Assembly (NCBI GenBank): GCA_949126835.1
Contig: OX421497.1
Coordinates: forward strand, 9,296,920 to 9,360,919
Direction: 5' to 3'
Length of the DNA: 64,000 bases
From: Anisus vortex
Lineage: Eukaryota; Mollusca; Gastropoda; Planorbidae
The notes beneath the pieces are model-generated. The model searched no databases and had not been told where the DNA came from. It saw only the letters and a list, made by a program, of their open reading frames with translations. This document shows positions 46,603 to 57,475 of the stretch, piece by piece. The first letter of the stretch is position 1. Every line of letters begins with the position of its first letter. A program made the translations under genes and the position numbers.

Positions 46603-47067
46603 TCAGCAAATGATAAAATTAAAGTGAATAAATCCAAGCCAACACTTGGATACAACCGTTCCAAAAACTACTATTTTTTTCTTCACGAATACTCTGGGAC
46701 GTTTTCTTTTTAACACCGTACCACCCCTCAGTTCTTCTTTTGAAAGCATATGTAAACCTCTACTTAAATGACTCCCAAATTTTATCACGTTCATAGAGTG
46801 AGTTTCTAGACTAAATATCTCCCCACTCTTTTCTTCTCTAGCAAATTCCACCACTCTCTTTGTTTCTCTCTTCTCCACTACACTACTAGTTTCCATCCTT
46901 TCTAACTCCACCAATTTGTCCTCAAAGTTCACCATTTTGTCCTCAAACTTCACCACTGTGTCCTCAAACTTCACCACTGTGTCTTCAAACTTCACCACTG
47001 TGTCCTCAAACTTCACCACTGTGTCTTCAAACTTCACCACTGTGTCCTCACAACCATCGCCACTCAA
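46603..47067 (-). other. open frame with seven heptad repeats (21-bp minisatellite)
   Basis: Minus-strand frame of 154 codons that opens with TTG, not ATG; the first in-frame ATG lies inside the repeat (the Met of EDKMVNF), leaving about 110 residues. The N-terminal half is EDTVVKF repeated five times, then EDKMVNF and EDKLVEL, encoded by 21-bp units at about 46912-47050. The rest is charged and unmatched to any family I know. The heptads could form a coiled coil, or the frame may be chance reading through a minisatellite. No splice or promoter support is visible. Confidence 0.3.
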
Positions 47068-47090
47068 CGTCTCAAAATCAATTTTTTTTT

Positions 47091-47610
47091 CTTCAACGTT
47101 TAAACCACTATAGTTTGCATAAATTTAGTTTAAAACTATAACCATTACTACTTTGTTGTTATAGAAAGATAGTACACAAACAGTCAGAAATCTGGCAATA
47201 AATGTTTAAATTTGTTTAGAAAATACATTTTTAATATATCTGTCATGAATTTTAAAGCTTTCTGATTGGATTTACATAGTAAAATTTGCATGTATGAAGT
47301 ATGCATTTAAATAGACCGTAATCTCCAGTCTAGTTTCTGACCTCGCGTGCTACATTTTACTTACGGACTGCTTTTTCATAACGATCATTTATCCTTTTTT
47401 TTTTTTAGAATGAAATCTTCAACTAAAGAAAAATATTTCTGGCTTAAATAAGAACTTTTCTAATTTGCATTGATAAATCAATTTTTAGATATAGTTTTAG
47501 ATTTGGGAGGGGGGGGGAACAAAGCTGTGTCTTAAAAATTAAGGGCTTTTTAAAACTAGTTTTTTTTTCTTTTCAAAAGATAATATTTTTTTTGTTCTTG
47601 TAATTGTGAC
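47091..47610. repeat. dispersed repeat, partner of 1424-2060
   Basis: Starts CAACGTTTAAACCACTATAG and follows the 1.4-kb copy through TTTAGTTTAAAACTATAA, GATAGTACACAAA, TTAGATATAGTTTTAGA and GGGCTTTTTAAAAC. Diverged and shorter; a GGGAGGGGGGGGGA run replaces GGCGGCGG. Confidence 0.6.
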
Positions 47611-47968
47611 TAAGTGAAAAATAATGGCTCAATGAAATTTAAATACGCAGCAGATAAACATGCAACACTTAAATACAGACACTTAACCACACGACACTTA
47701 AATATGGATATTGAATATAAGAAATAAAAGTTAAGATATGTTGCAATTAAAGAGGGTAACATCTAAAAAAAAATTGCCTCAATTACCTTCAGACTGACAA
47801 AACTGGCTCAGTAGAAAATTAGTTCAGTTTGTCAGTCTTGCTACGGAAGCGTGATTATTGCATCCTATGAATCATGAATGAAAAAGAGAAATCTCTTTCT
47901 TTTTATTTAAATAAAATAATTTTAAAATCAGACTGCTAAAATAAATGCAAAGCTATGTTAAACATTTT
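47611..47968. other. intergenic spacer before copy B
   Basis: No gene. Contains ACACTTAAATA repeats (47660-47710) and an inverted repeat (CAGACTGACAAAACTG at 47790 and CAGTTTGTCAGTCTT at 47825) that could fold into a stem of about 15 bp. Confidence 0.5.
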
Positions 47969-48003
47969 TTGACATATGCCATTATGATGCCATTTTTATT
48001 AGA

Positions 48004-48143
48004 CTATTTAGTAGAGCTGAATTTAGTAAGATTTGGTTACCTGGCTTACATAGGAATATGACACTTTCCTTTTCTATTTAGTAGAGCTGAATTTAGTAAG
48101 ATTTGGTTACCTGGCTTACATAGGAATATGACACTTTCCTTTT
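48004..48143. repeat. 70-bp direct tandem duplication, copy B only
   Basis: Two near-identical 70-bp units beginning CTATTTAGTAGAGCTGAATT (48004 and 48074), just upstream of the 53-nt exon-like block. Copy A has one unit. Confidence 0.9.
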
Positions 48144-48154
48144 CTATTTCTTAG

Positions 48155-48207
48155 GTCTACAGAAAAGAAATGGAAATTATTTAATTAGCAGAAAATTTGT
48201 TCAAAAT
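48155..48207 (+). other. exon-like segment upstream of zinc-finger gene B
   Basis: 53 nt between acceptor TTTTCTATTTCTTAG and donor GTAAGT (48208), matching 13614-13666. Conservation of length and both splice signals in two copies that differ elsewhere supports a 5' exon. Inference only. Confidence 0.4.
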
Positions 48208-48688
48208 GTAAGTAAGTATAATTTATTTCGGCTTACTTATAAAAGTATACTTTAGATGTATATATATATTTTAGGGCCAACTTTACATCACTTGTTAAAC
48301 AATTTTACTTTAGGTGTAAATATATTTAAGGCCAACTTTACATCACTTATTAAACAATTTTTTGGGGTTGACAAATAATATGCAAATATAATCTAAGAGA
48401 AAGAAAATACAATATTATTTTTTTAGAAGTATAGGCCAGGGGTAGGAGACTGTCCATAAAAAACATTATGCACCTAGGAGAGTGAGAAGGTCAAATATTT
48501 AAACAAATCAATTCCACATAAGAAAATAAAGTAGTTCGTATGATTGAAATTTCAATTATTTTGTTTGAAATATGTTGAAGGACAAAACATCTGTAATCAA
48601 GACAAATTTACATTTGTTTGGATCAACAAAGAAATCTTATCTTATTACACAAGTTTCATTGAATAACTACGGTAATTATATCGATTAT

Positions 48689-48956
48689 GGGGCACGGTGT
48701 TCGTGCGGAAGCACATTCAGCTGGTGGCAACGGTCACGGGTTCAAATCCTGGTGCAGGCTAGGATTTTTTCCCGGGTCTGGTGGGTGTCCCTGAGTCTCC
48801 CCAGCTCTGATGGGTACCCGACCTTAGTTAGGGTAAAGTAAAGGCGGCTGTGCATAGTGCTGGCCACACATTCACCTAGTTTGCCATCGCCACGGAAACT
48901 GGTAAATGCTACTTCACCGGCTCTTTGGATCAATTTGGTCCGATGGGATACTTTAC
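48689..48956 (+). mobile_element. SINE family A, copy B only, 16-bp TSD
   Basis: Plus strand GGGGCACGGTGTTCGTGCGG, B box GGTTCAAATCC, then the complete family body to GATGGGATACTTTAC. Flanks TAATTATATCGATTAT (48673-48688) and TAATTATATTGATTAT (48957-48972) differ at one base. Copy A has the unoccupied site near 14225-14260, so the insertion is younger than the duplication. Confidence 0.9.
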
Positions 48957-49286
48957 TAATTATATTGATTATTATAATACTTCTACAACAGTGGCAATAA
49001 AAGTAAATTGAAACATGATAAGTTTTGTATTTGGAAATATTAGCATTATGACTCATTATGACCTTATGCTTAGATTGTAAAGGGACTCTTTTTTTTTTTT
49101 TTGAGATGGAGATAAAGGCATTGCATGGTAAAAATTGGCAAAATTATTGAAATTTCAACATTTTCAAGTTTTATTTGAATAATTACAGTAATTATATTGT
49201 TTATGTAATACTTCTACAACAGTGGCAATAGAATTAAATTTAAACATGATAAGTTTTGTATAAGTATGCATTTTATCTTATTATAG

Positions 49287-50212
49287 GAAATGTTCCAACA
49301 TAATTGAAAAGAAAGACAACCATGGATGGATGTTGAAATTTTAAGAGCTAATTCAAAAAAATGACAAGGTAGTCAGTTACATATATTTTCAATTCACTAA
49401 GGAATGTGATATGTGAAGTGACACAGATAGAAAGCCTTACAAATGTGACAAAAAAAAGTTTAAAAAAAGAAATTCAAATCTGAAAATTGTGGCTCAATCT
49501 ATAAAGTAATATGTATTATTTCAATCTGAGGAATGAAGAGAAAAGGCATATAAAAGCTATGAAGGTTTTTCTTGAATTAAAACTGCACAGATGTGTCTTA
49601 TAAATTAAAGTACAGGATTTCATCACAGCTCACAAATAACACTTCTGGGAATGCTAATGGCAGTTTAAATTTGAAAAATATTATTTTTTAAGTGACTTTC
49701 AGATACTAGAAATAAAGCTGAAAAAGAATTATTAAAGTAACACAGAACATACTATTCTGGACAAATGCCATTTTATGTGACAAAGTTTAAAATTTTTTTA
49801 ATTCTTTATTGACTAAATTTTGAAGTAGTATTTGATGTTAAAATTCTAATTAATCATGATGTAAGCCTCCTGTCTATTCAATACTTCTTTGTATTACAAA
49901 TATTTATTTTTTTTAACTTGGAAATCCGGATAAAGGATTTTATCAAAGAAAAGGTAGTAGTATAGCATATTTTGAAAGTTGAAGTTACAAAAAAAATGTT
50001 ACAAAATGCATTCCCATTCACAAGAAAAGACCTTCAAATGTTTGACTTGTAATGAGTCATTTTTCACCTTGAATTTTTTAGAATACCATTTGCAGTATCA
50101 TACAGGTGAGCAACCATTTAAATGTGGCCTATGTGGTAAATAATTCACTTGGAGTGTACATTTAAAAGAATATCAAAGATGTCATGCAATAGAACCTCCC
50201 TTTCATTGTTTT
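49287..50212 (+). pseudogene. decayed zinc-finger leader of gene B
   Basis: After an acceptor-like ATCTTATTATAG, finger relics appear: SDTDRKPYKCDKKKFKKRNS (about 49425), KAYKSYEGFS (about 49545), then from ATG 50008 MHSHSQEKTFKCLTCNESFF, YHTGEQPFKCGLCGK and an in-frame TAA (about 50141), followed by HLKEYQRCHAIEPPFHCFM leading into the long frame. The corresponding copy-A lesion is a frameshift, not this stop. Confidence 0.65.
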
Positions 50213-51694
50213 ATGTGCAATAAGAAGTTTTTTACCATGAGAAATATAGAAAATTACTTACAGAATAATACTGATGAAAAACCATTTAAATGTGACAAAA
50301 GTTGTAAAGAAAGACATCAAATGCGCCATGAAGTAGAAAAACTTTTTCAATGTTTAATGTGTAATAAGAAATTTGTTGCAAGAAATTTTTTAATTAGGCA
50401 CTTGTGGACTCATTCAGTTGAAAAACCATTTAAATGTGACATATGTGGAAAAGAATTTTCTCAAAACGGAAGCTTAAAAGTACACCAAAGTGTGCATTAT
50501 GGATTAAAGCCATATAAATGTGACATTTGTGGTAAAGAATTTTCAAGAAATGGAAATTTAAAAGTACACCAAAGATTACATTCTGGATTAAAGCCATATA
50601 AATGTGACATTTGTGGTAAAAAATTAGCATGGAGTGGAGACTTAAAAAAACACCAAAGAGTACATTCTGGATTACAGCCTTATAAATGTGACATATGTGG
50701 TAAAGCATTTTCACAGAATGGAAGCTTAAAAAAACACCAAAGAGTACATTCTGGATTAAAGCCTTATAAATGTGACATATGTGGTAAAGCATTTTCACAT
50801 AATGGAAGCTTAAAAAGACACCAAAGTGTACATTCTGGATTAAAGCCTTATAAATGTGACATATGTGGTAAAGCATTTTCACATAATGGAAGCTTAAAAA
50901 AACACCAAAGAGTACATTCTGGATTAAAGCCTTATAAATGTGACATATTTAGTAAAGAATTTGCACAGAGTGGAGGCTTAAAAGAACACGAACATGTACA
51001 TTCTGGATTAAAGCCATATAAATGTGACATATGTGGTAAAGAAATTGCATGTAGTGGAGACTTAAAAAAACACCAAAGATTACATTCTGGATTAAAGCCA
51101 TATAAATGTGATATATTTAGTAAAGAGTTTTCTCACATTAGAAGCTTAAAAGTACACCAAAGTGTACATTCTAGATTAAAGCCTTATAAATGTGACATTT
51201 GTAGTAAAGAATTTTCTCACATTGGAAACTTAAAAAGACACCAAAGTATACATTCTGGATTAAAGCCTTATAAATGTGACATATGTAGTAAAGAATTTTC
51301 TCAGAACGGAAACTTAAAAGTCCACCAAAGAGTACATTATGGATTAAAGCCATATAAATGTGACATATGTGGTAAAGAATTTGCACAGAGTGGAGGCTTA
51401 AAACAACACGAACTTGTACATTCTGGATTAAAACCTTATAAATGTGACATATGTAGTAAAGAATTTTCTTGGAGAGTAAACTTCAAAGAACATCAAACAA
51501 TGCATGCAATAGACCCTCCCTTTCATTGTTTAATGTGTAATAAGAAATATTTTAGAAAAAGTTACTTAAGAAGCCACTTGTGGCGTCATTCTGATGAAAA
51601 ACAATTTAAATGTGACATCTGTAGTAAAGAATTTTCTTACCGTTCACAGTTTAAAGGACACCAAAGAGTACACTCTTGTTTTAAATCATTATAA
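50213..51694 (+). CDS. C2H2 poly-zinc-finger protein (about 16 fingers), copy B
   Basis: 493 residues from ATG 50213; an upstream in-frame TAA near 50141 fixes the minimum start, which cuts into a degenerate finger. After the shortened FKCDKSCKERHQMRH come about 16 fingers, mostly YKCDICGKxF..LKxHQxxH joined by SGLKP linkers. Two fingers have lost the second Cys (YKCDIFSKEF, twice, TGT to TTT) and two have lost the core Phe (GKKLA, GKEIA). Helices differ from copy A (for example SQNGSLKV, SHNGSLKK, AWSGDLKK), so the paralogues should read different DNA if functional. The last two fingers (FHCLMCNKKYF.., FKCDICSKEFSYR..) extend one finger beyond copy A's stop. Expected to be a nuclear DNA-binding protein; no effector domain is seen. 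Lost ligands suggest relaxed constraint. Confidence 0.85.
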   Translation: MCNKKFFTMRNIENYLQNNTDEKPFKCDKSCKERHQMRHEVEKLFQCLMCNKKFVARNFLIRHLWTHSVEKPFKCDICGKEFSQNGSLKVHQSVHYGLKPYKCDICGKEFSRNGNLKVHQRLHSGLKPYKCDICGKKLAWSGDLKKHQRVHSGLQPYKCDICGKAFSQNGSLKKHQRVHSGLKPYKCDICGKAFSHNGSLKRHQSVHSGLKPYKCDICGKAFSHNGSLKKHQRVHSGLKPYKCDIFSKEFAQSGGLKEHEHVHSGLKPYKCDICGKEIACSGDLKKHQRLHSGLKPYKCDIFSKEFSHIRSLKVHQSVHSRLKPYKCDICSKEFSHIGNLKRHQSIHSGLKPYKCDICSKEFSQNGNLKVHQRVHYGLKPYKCDICGKEFAQSGGLKQHELVHSGLKPYKCDICSKEFSWRVNFKEHQTMHAIDPPFHCLMCNKKYFRKSYLRSHLWRHSDEKQFKCDICSKEFSYRSQFKGHQRVHSCFKSL

Positions 51695-52510
51695 ATGTGA
51701 CATATGCAGGGAAGAATTTTCTAATAGTCCAAGCTTTAGAAGTCATTAAAGATGTCATTTTGTGGTAACATTGTTTGATCTATAATAAGATTTGCAGTCT
51801 GGGCCTATTTAAGAAACTCTTTGTGCAATTGCTCAGATGAAAAACAATTAAAATGTGAAATATGTTGTAAAGATTTCTAATAATTGATACATAATATGAG
51901 TACATTACAATGAGTACATTACAGATAAATCTATCGGACCTATGTTGTAAATAGTTTCCTAACAATAGAAGATTTAAAGAACGCCAAATTATACATTCTG
52001 TATTAAAGCCCTATAAATGTGACATATGTAGTAAAGAATTTTCTCTCAGAGTTCAAACTTAAAAGTGCAGAAAAGAGCATGTTCTGTATAAATACTTATA
52101 AATGTAACGTATGTAGTGAAGAATTTTCTCACAGTTGAAGCTGTAGAACTTACTAGAAGACATCAAAGATGTAATTTTGCGGTAACATTATGTAGAAAAG
52201 TCTTATGAATGAATGCCCTACCAGTAAAGGTGAAAGAAGTTTTTCTCATATTCAAAATATATATAATTTTTATATATATACTGTATATGAATGATAAATC
52301 AAAAAAGGCATTTAAAGTAAAGATAAGTGGCATATAAAGTAAATATTTTCTAAAAAATGGCGGTTTAAATAACATTAGACAGCATTAAAAAACATTTAAA
52401 ATGTTGCTTTAGTAGTAAGGAATTCTCTCAATGGTTAAAAGTTTGATTTGTAAAAATGCATTTTATCACTTGCATTTAAACAGACAAGTGGAAAGTCATT
52501 TAAAATATAT
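51695..52510 (+). pseudogene. decayed zinc fingers downstream of gene B
   Basis: Continuing finger text with stops: CDICREEFSNSPSFRSH (about 51697), KPYKCDICSKEFSLRVQT (about 52008), CCFSSKEFSQWLK (about 52403). Matches the relics after gene A. Confidence 0.7.
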
Positions 52511-55500
52511 AACTGTAATAAAGAATTTGTTGCTGTTTTTTTATGCACATGAACAAGTTTTCAGCAAACAAAAAAATCAGTAGCTGCTTGTTTAGTTGAA
52601 TTTGAATAATTGTGTATACAAATTAACCTTGTACAGTCAGTCATATTATTGTTACTGCAAATGGTACCGGTATGACATATGTTACCATAAATATTGACTA
52701 TAATTATATACTTAGTAAATAACAAGATATTTACGTTGATTACTAGATTCAGCCATGTAGTTGTAGGGTTGGGTGAATTAAGGGGAGAAAAGAGAAGGCA
52801 ACTCAGTTAATCCTGTTATAATTATACAAGTAATGCATCAATTAGGACTTGAGTAGGAAGTGGTTAATAGTAGTTGTTAAAAGATGTAGTACAAATTATT
52901 CCATGTGGAATAGCCCAAACAATATATTATATATATCCTATACAGGTTATATAGTAAGGGGGCTTTCACACGTGTGTAGATTTGAGGAACTGTATTTAAT
53001 ATTAAAGTTGGACTGTGCCTATTTGTCCACTGTAAAGATTTTTTTTCCGGTTTTAAATTTTCACGAGGATGTTTTTTTTCCTAAAACTAAAAAGTAATTA
53101 AGTACACACTATGTATGTATATATGTATAGGGCTAGGTGCATAACTAGAAATTTTATTTTAAACATAGGATTGGCATTGACATATGTTCATGCTGGATTC
53201 TTCATATATATTGAAATCATTATAACTTTTATAACCATTGACATAGCCACCGGGAAAAGAGGGGCAGGACATTATATTTATATATACACCCTTGTCTGCT
53301 AAAATTTTTCTTTGAAAAATAATATATTTAATATATAATATATATAATATAATACCAAGTTATTAGTTTTAGACCTTTGTGTTTCTTTTAATTGTTTTTA
53401 ATAACTGTACTATTCCTCAAAAACACTTATATTTTCAAATTCATTTTTTTTTTCCTTGTTGGGAGATGACAGAGGATTAGGATAATGAGTTCATCATTCT
53501 AAAAATAGTTATAAAGAATTAAAATAGTTAGGCCTATCAATAAGACTTTAAAAATTTCTAAAAAGTATGTTTTGTTTTGATCTTGCATAGGAGTGTGTGG
53601 GAAGGAGGCAGAGGGTCTATAATCTTAGCCCACACATGTTTAGGTAGAGACCTATTTAAAATATAAGATATGATGACATCTGCTTTACATTTTTCAAACC
53701 AAGATTTATATACCCTGAAAATTTAATCGCTAACTGCATTCATGTTCATATTTATACACTGGTGTGAGATTTTTTGCACATTCATATGATTATGACAAGA
53801 ATGTTCTTTTTCATTTAGCTGCTATTAATTTGTTTGTCAACGCACCCTATTTGTTTAGCTGTGTTGATCTACACTTGTGTAAATTTAGTCAGTCTGACTG
53901 CTTATTGAAAGTTATTGTACTTTTTTTTTCACATCACATAGTCTTCTCTCTGTACTTTGAAACTTTGAGAATTGTATTTTTATGGTCATGATTGTAATAC
54001 AATTTGTATAGACATTTTTTATAATTCTAAGTGTTGGTGGACACTTATGTATTTATTATTTGTATTTTATTGCTGATTTCATTTATATACCTACCGTTGT
54101 GTAGAAATTTATTCTGCATTTCCACCCAATTTATTTGGATTGTTGAAAAATTATTTTTTGATTTAAAAAATCATCCTACCATTTTAATGATATATTTGCT
54201 TATTGATTTTTTGCAGATGTGATTGAATAGCTTAAGATGTTGTTTGATTTTTTAAAAATTTATTGAAACAACTATTGCTTATGGCGAGTTATTGATCTTT
54301 AAGTATTGAGCATGGTTAATGAGTTGTAGATTATGTAAGACCTTACTGTAAGCCTGGTTAATGAGTTGTGGATTATGTAAGACCTTACCGAAAAAGTATT
54401 TTAAGTGTCGGACAACGGCATATATGTTAGTCTCAATAGATTTTCACCATCATAGTGTAAGCTACTGCTTAGGCAGACTGCACCATAGAAATGAATGTCC
54501 TTGGATGTGACTGGCCAACAATTTTGTGTTGTTTTTACTTTTACTCCCTTTCTCTTTGCTCATACTGTCTGTCTGTCTGCTTGTAAAATTTTGCATCGAT
54601 TTTTCAACCACTTCCTGTTGTCCAATCGAGCTGAAACTTGGGCAGCAGACTTGTGATGACAAACAATACATTCTTTCAAATTTTCAGTTTAAAAAAATTA
54701 ATTATACTATAATTTAACGCTTTGTTTTGGTTTCACGTTGAAAATGCCGGTCCAACTTATGGTTTTTCGTCACAAACTTTGCGCTCTAGCTTTGTGAATG
54801 AAGGGAAAAAATTAATTCATGTTTACATTCGTATTGTATTATAAAATTTGCGGCAATGTTTTATATGGAGTAAAGAGATATTTTTTAGATTAGTGACACA
54901 GATATTTTTCTCTACATGTTTCATTTCCAGTGGTCAATCAATTATTTTACATGATGGTAAACTTAGTTTACAAAGAAAGGGAGTACCGGGTATTATAAAA
55001 ACTTGGTTTTTATGGGTTAGTTTTTTATTTTAAATGTATATATATACATATAGACTAATCAAAATAAAATCTCTTTTTAGCACATATTGATGGTTGTTGC
55101 TAAATATAAATGTTTTTTTAGAAGTAAAAATTATTTATATTAATGTATTAAATATAAAGGTGAATGCTAATTGTTTAAAGCATAGCTTGTATCAGACATT
55201 TTCAGTACAATCACACAAAGTCACAAAGGAGAAATTATAATTGCAAACAAATAAAAAAGAGATAATTTGTATATATTATTGATTTATTGTTGTTATGCTA
55301 ATGTTAATTAGTGTAGATTTTCTGGGAGATCTTCTATGTCATTTTTTTTTGTAGTTTATTGATTTATTGTGTCTGTCATTTTTTCTACCGGTAATTAGAT
55401 TAATGTTTTTGAGAAATTATAAGTTGCAAACGCTTTTAGTTTAGGAATTATAGGGGGAAAAGGGTGTGTAAACTAGAAGTTATAAGTTAAAATCATTTAA

Positions 55501-55518
55501 AGTTGGCTAATGTTGTAC
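52511..55518. other. non-coding spacer, copy B of 18251-21251
   Basis: Nearly identical to copy A; no gene is supported. Small indels only, for example loss of about 12 bp at 54715 and differences at AT microsatellites. Confidence 0.6.
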
Positions 55519-56391
55519 CGGGGAGTGATAAAAAATAAGAAGTAGTATACAAGATAATTTCTAACAATTTTCAATGCTATTTTTAAAAAAATACCGGTAG
55601 GCCTACAGGTAGCAGTAAGTTACTCTCTAAGAAAGCTGATACTGTAAAAAAGGCTTGAAATTGAGTCATTGAAAGGAGATTTAGCTAAATCAATACAAGC
55701 AGTTGAGAGTAAGGAATATAATCCTAGCTGTCATCTGTCATGCCTTGAAAACTAGCAATGGTTACTTGGTTAATGTTCGCCAGGTGGTAATAGGTCTGCA
55801 GGCAGAGGCAGGAGTAGCTGCTGGAAATGTTGCCAAAGCTATTCAAATAGTGAGAAATGGGTTATTTAATCACTACATTGATGCTCTCTGTAGCATTACA
55901 TAGCTTAGTGCTAGTGCATCGTTTGGTTGACCTAGGTAAATATAGCTCCTGGTTCTGGCTGAGTGTAATTTGACACTTGACCTCGTGTCGCACAATTTGA
56001 TTGGAAACATGTGAAAGTATGTTTGTTTTGTCGTTGTATTTTTAAGATGTTATTCTACACATATCACTTGTAATCATTGTAGGCCATTGCTATTAACCCA
56101 TATCTATTGTGTATTTTACCCTTTCACCCACACATACGGTCACATTTACTCGCCTTTTGGTGATGCAGCGATAAGTACTTAGCGATATCCGCCCTCACCA
56201 TGTATTTTCAGGATGTATTTACTAGAAATTACAACGATAAGGTGGCCTTGAATGCCCATCCTATGGGGATGATAGCAGTAACCCAATTTCTCTGTTGTAA
56301 TCAGGAGTGTTAGCCCTGTGATAATTAACCCCCTCCCCTTACTCTTCCATTGCATGCTACACCCACCCCTGGATATGGTAATATAAAGACA
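55519..56391 (+). pseudogene. unidentified protein family, 5' part (copy B only)
   Basis: Coding-like text at 55680-55905: VRNIILAVICHALKTSNGYL, VNVRQVVIGLQAEAGVAAGN, then VAKAIQIVRNGLFNHYIDAL, stop shortly after. A donor-like CTAG|GTAAAT lies at 55933. There is no long frame upstream. I think it is the N-terminal portion of the same family whose C-terminal portion remains in copy A at 21500-22720, because of position and general resemblance; this is inference. The rest of the segment (56000-56391) shows nothing coding. Copy A lacks the segment between GTACCGG and AACTGGTTACTCC. Confidence 0.4.
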
Positions 56392-56760
56392 ACTGGTTAC
56401 TCCTCACCTACCCTCTCCTCACTTGGCACCTCTACCCTTCTTGAGTTGGTGTAAGTTAATGAGTTTTCCCCCCTACCCCTCAAAGTAAACAACCTAGATA
56501 TCTCTAAAGCGTCCAATGAATGTAAGTTTACACCCACATGATTTTAAAGGCCCAATCTGGTTAAGGGAAAATTCTGGCAGCGAAGTCTCTGACCAGTGCG
56601 GGTGGGAAAACTGTAGTCAGTTGAATTTTTCGCTCCGTGCTGTCCACACGTTAAACTCTAGAATAGATTTTCTCATCTTGTACATTGAATTGTTTTATGT
56701 GAATTTTGATAATTCTGTTTCCAAGCATATCAACATTTACTTTATAAGCTTAAATAAAGA
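56392..56760. other. shared intron-like segment and copy-B-specific junction
   Basis: 56392-56645 matches 21253-21508, but the acceptor-like TTTTTAG of copy A reads TTTTTCG here. 56646-56758 has no counterpart in copy A, whose 1.36-kb coding relic occupies this place. Confidence 0.55.
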
Positions 56761-57475
56761 TGATTTTTTGAGTTAATTAGAATGTTTTTATGAATGATAA
56801 AAGTTGAATTTGCAAGTTAATTAGAGATAATTATAAAGTTGATTTGCTTTCGGTATTGTGAACAAAATATTTTATCATTTGGTACCTAATACCTAATGGC
56901 TTTTAAATATTCGTTTTTTGAATTGATTCTTTTCATTGTCATATCATTGTGTGCTTTTTTAAATGCTCTTTCTTTGGATATATTAGATGTTTTTGTGAGT
57001 TAATTTGAATTTATTTTATAAATGATTTAAACAATTAAAGTTGAATTTGCTTTTGAAAATACACATAGACGCCTGATATTGGATGGCTTTTAGTTTTAGT
57101 AACTTTTAGATATTTATTTGTTATTTGATTCTCTTAAATGTCATATTATTGTGTGCTGTTAAAAATTCCTATTAATTTGATATAAGATATGTTTCTATGA
57201 GTTAATTACAGATATTTTTATGAATAAAAATAATTAAAGTTGAATTTGCTTTCGGTACTGAGAAAAATATATATTTTATCAAATGACAAATGGTACCTAA
57301 TATCTGATGGCCTTTAAATATTTATTTGTAAATTGATTCTTTTCATTGCCAATTTAAATCATTGTGTGTTTTTTTAAATGCTCTTTTATTTGATATATGA
57401 ATATAAGCTTATTTTGTAAGTTAACTAGAATTTTTTTATGAATGATTAAAGTTGAATTTGCTTTCAGTTTCACAA
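56761..57475. repeat. about 210-bp tandem repeat, copy B
   Basis: Same degenerate units as 22745-23570, with the first unit truncated by the junction at 56760. Confidence 0.7.

Noticed and set aside
48430..48450. Another hAT terminus (CCAGGGGTAGGAGACTG)
   Set aside because: It resembles the CAGGGGTCGGCAACC end only over the first bases, and no partner or target duplication was found.
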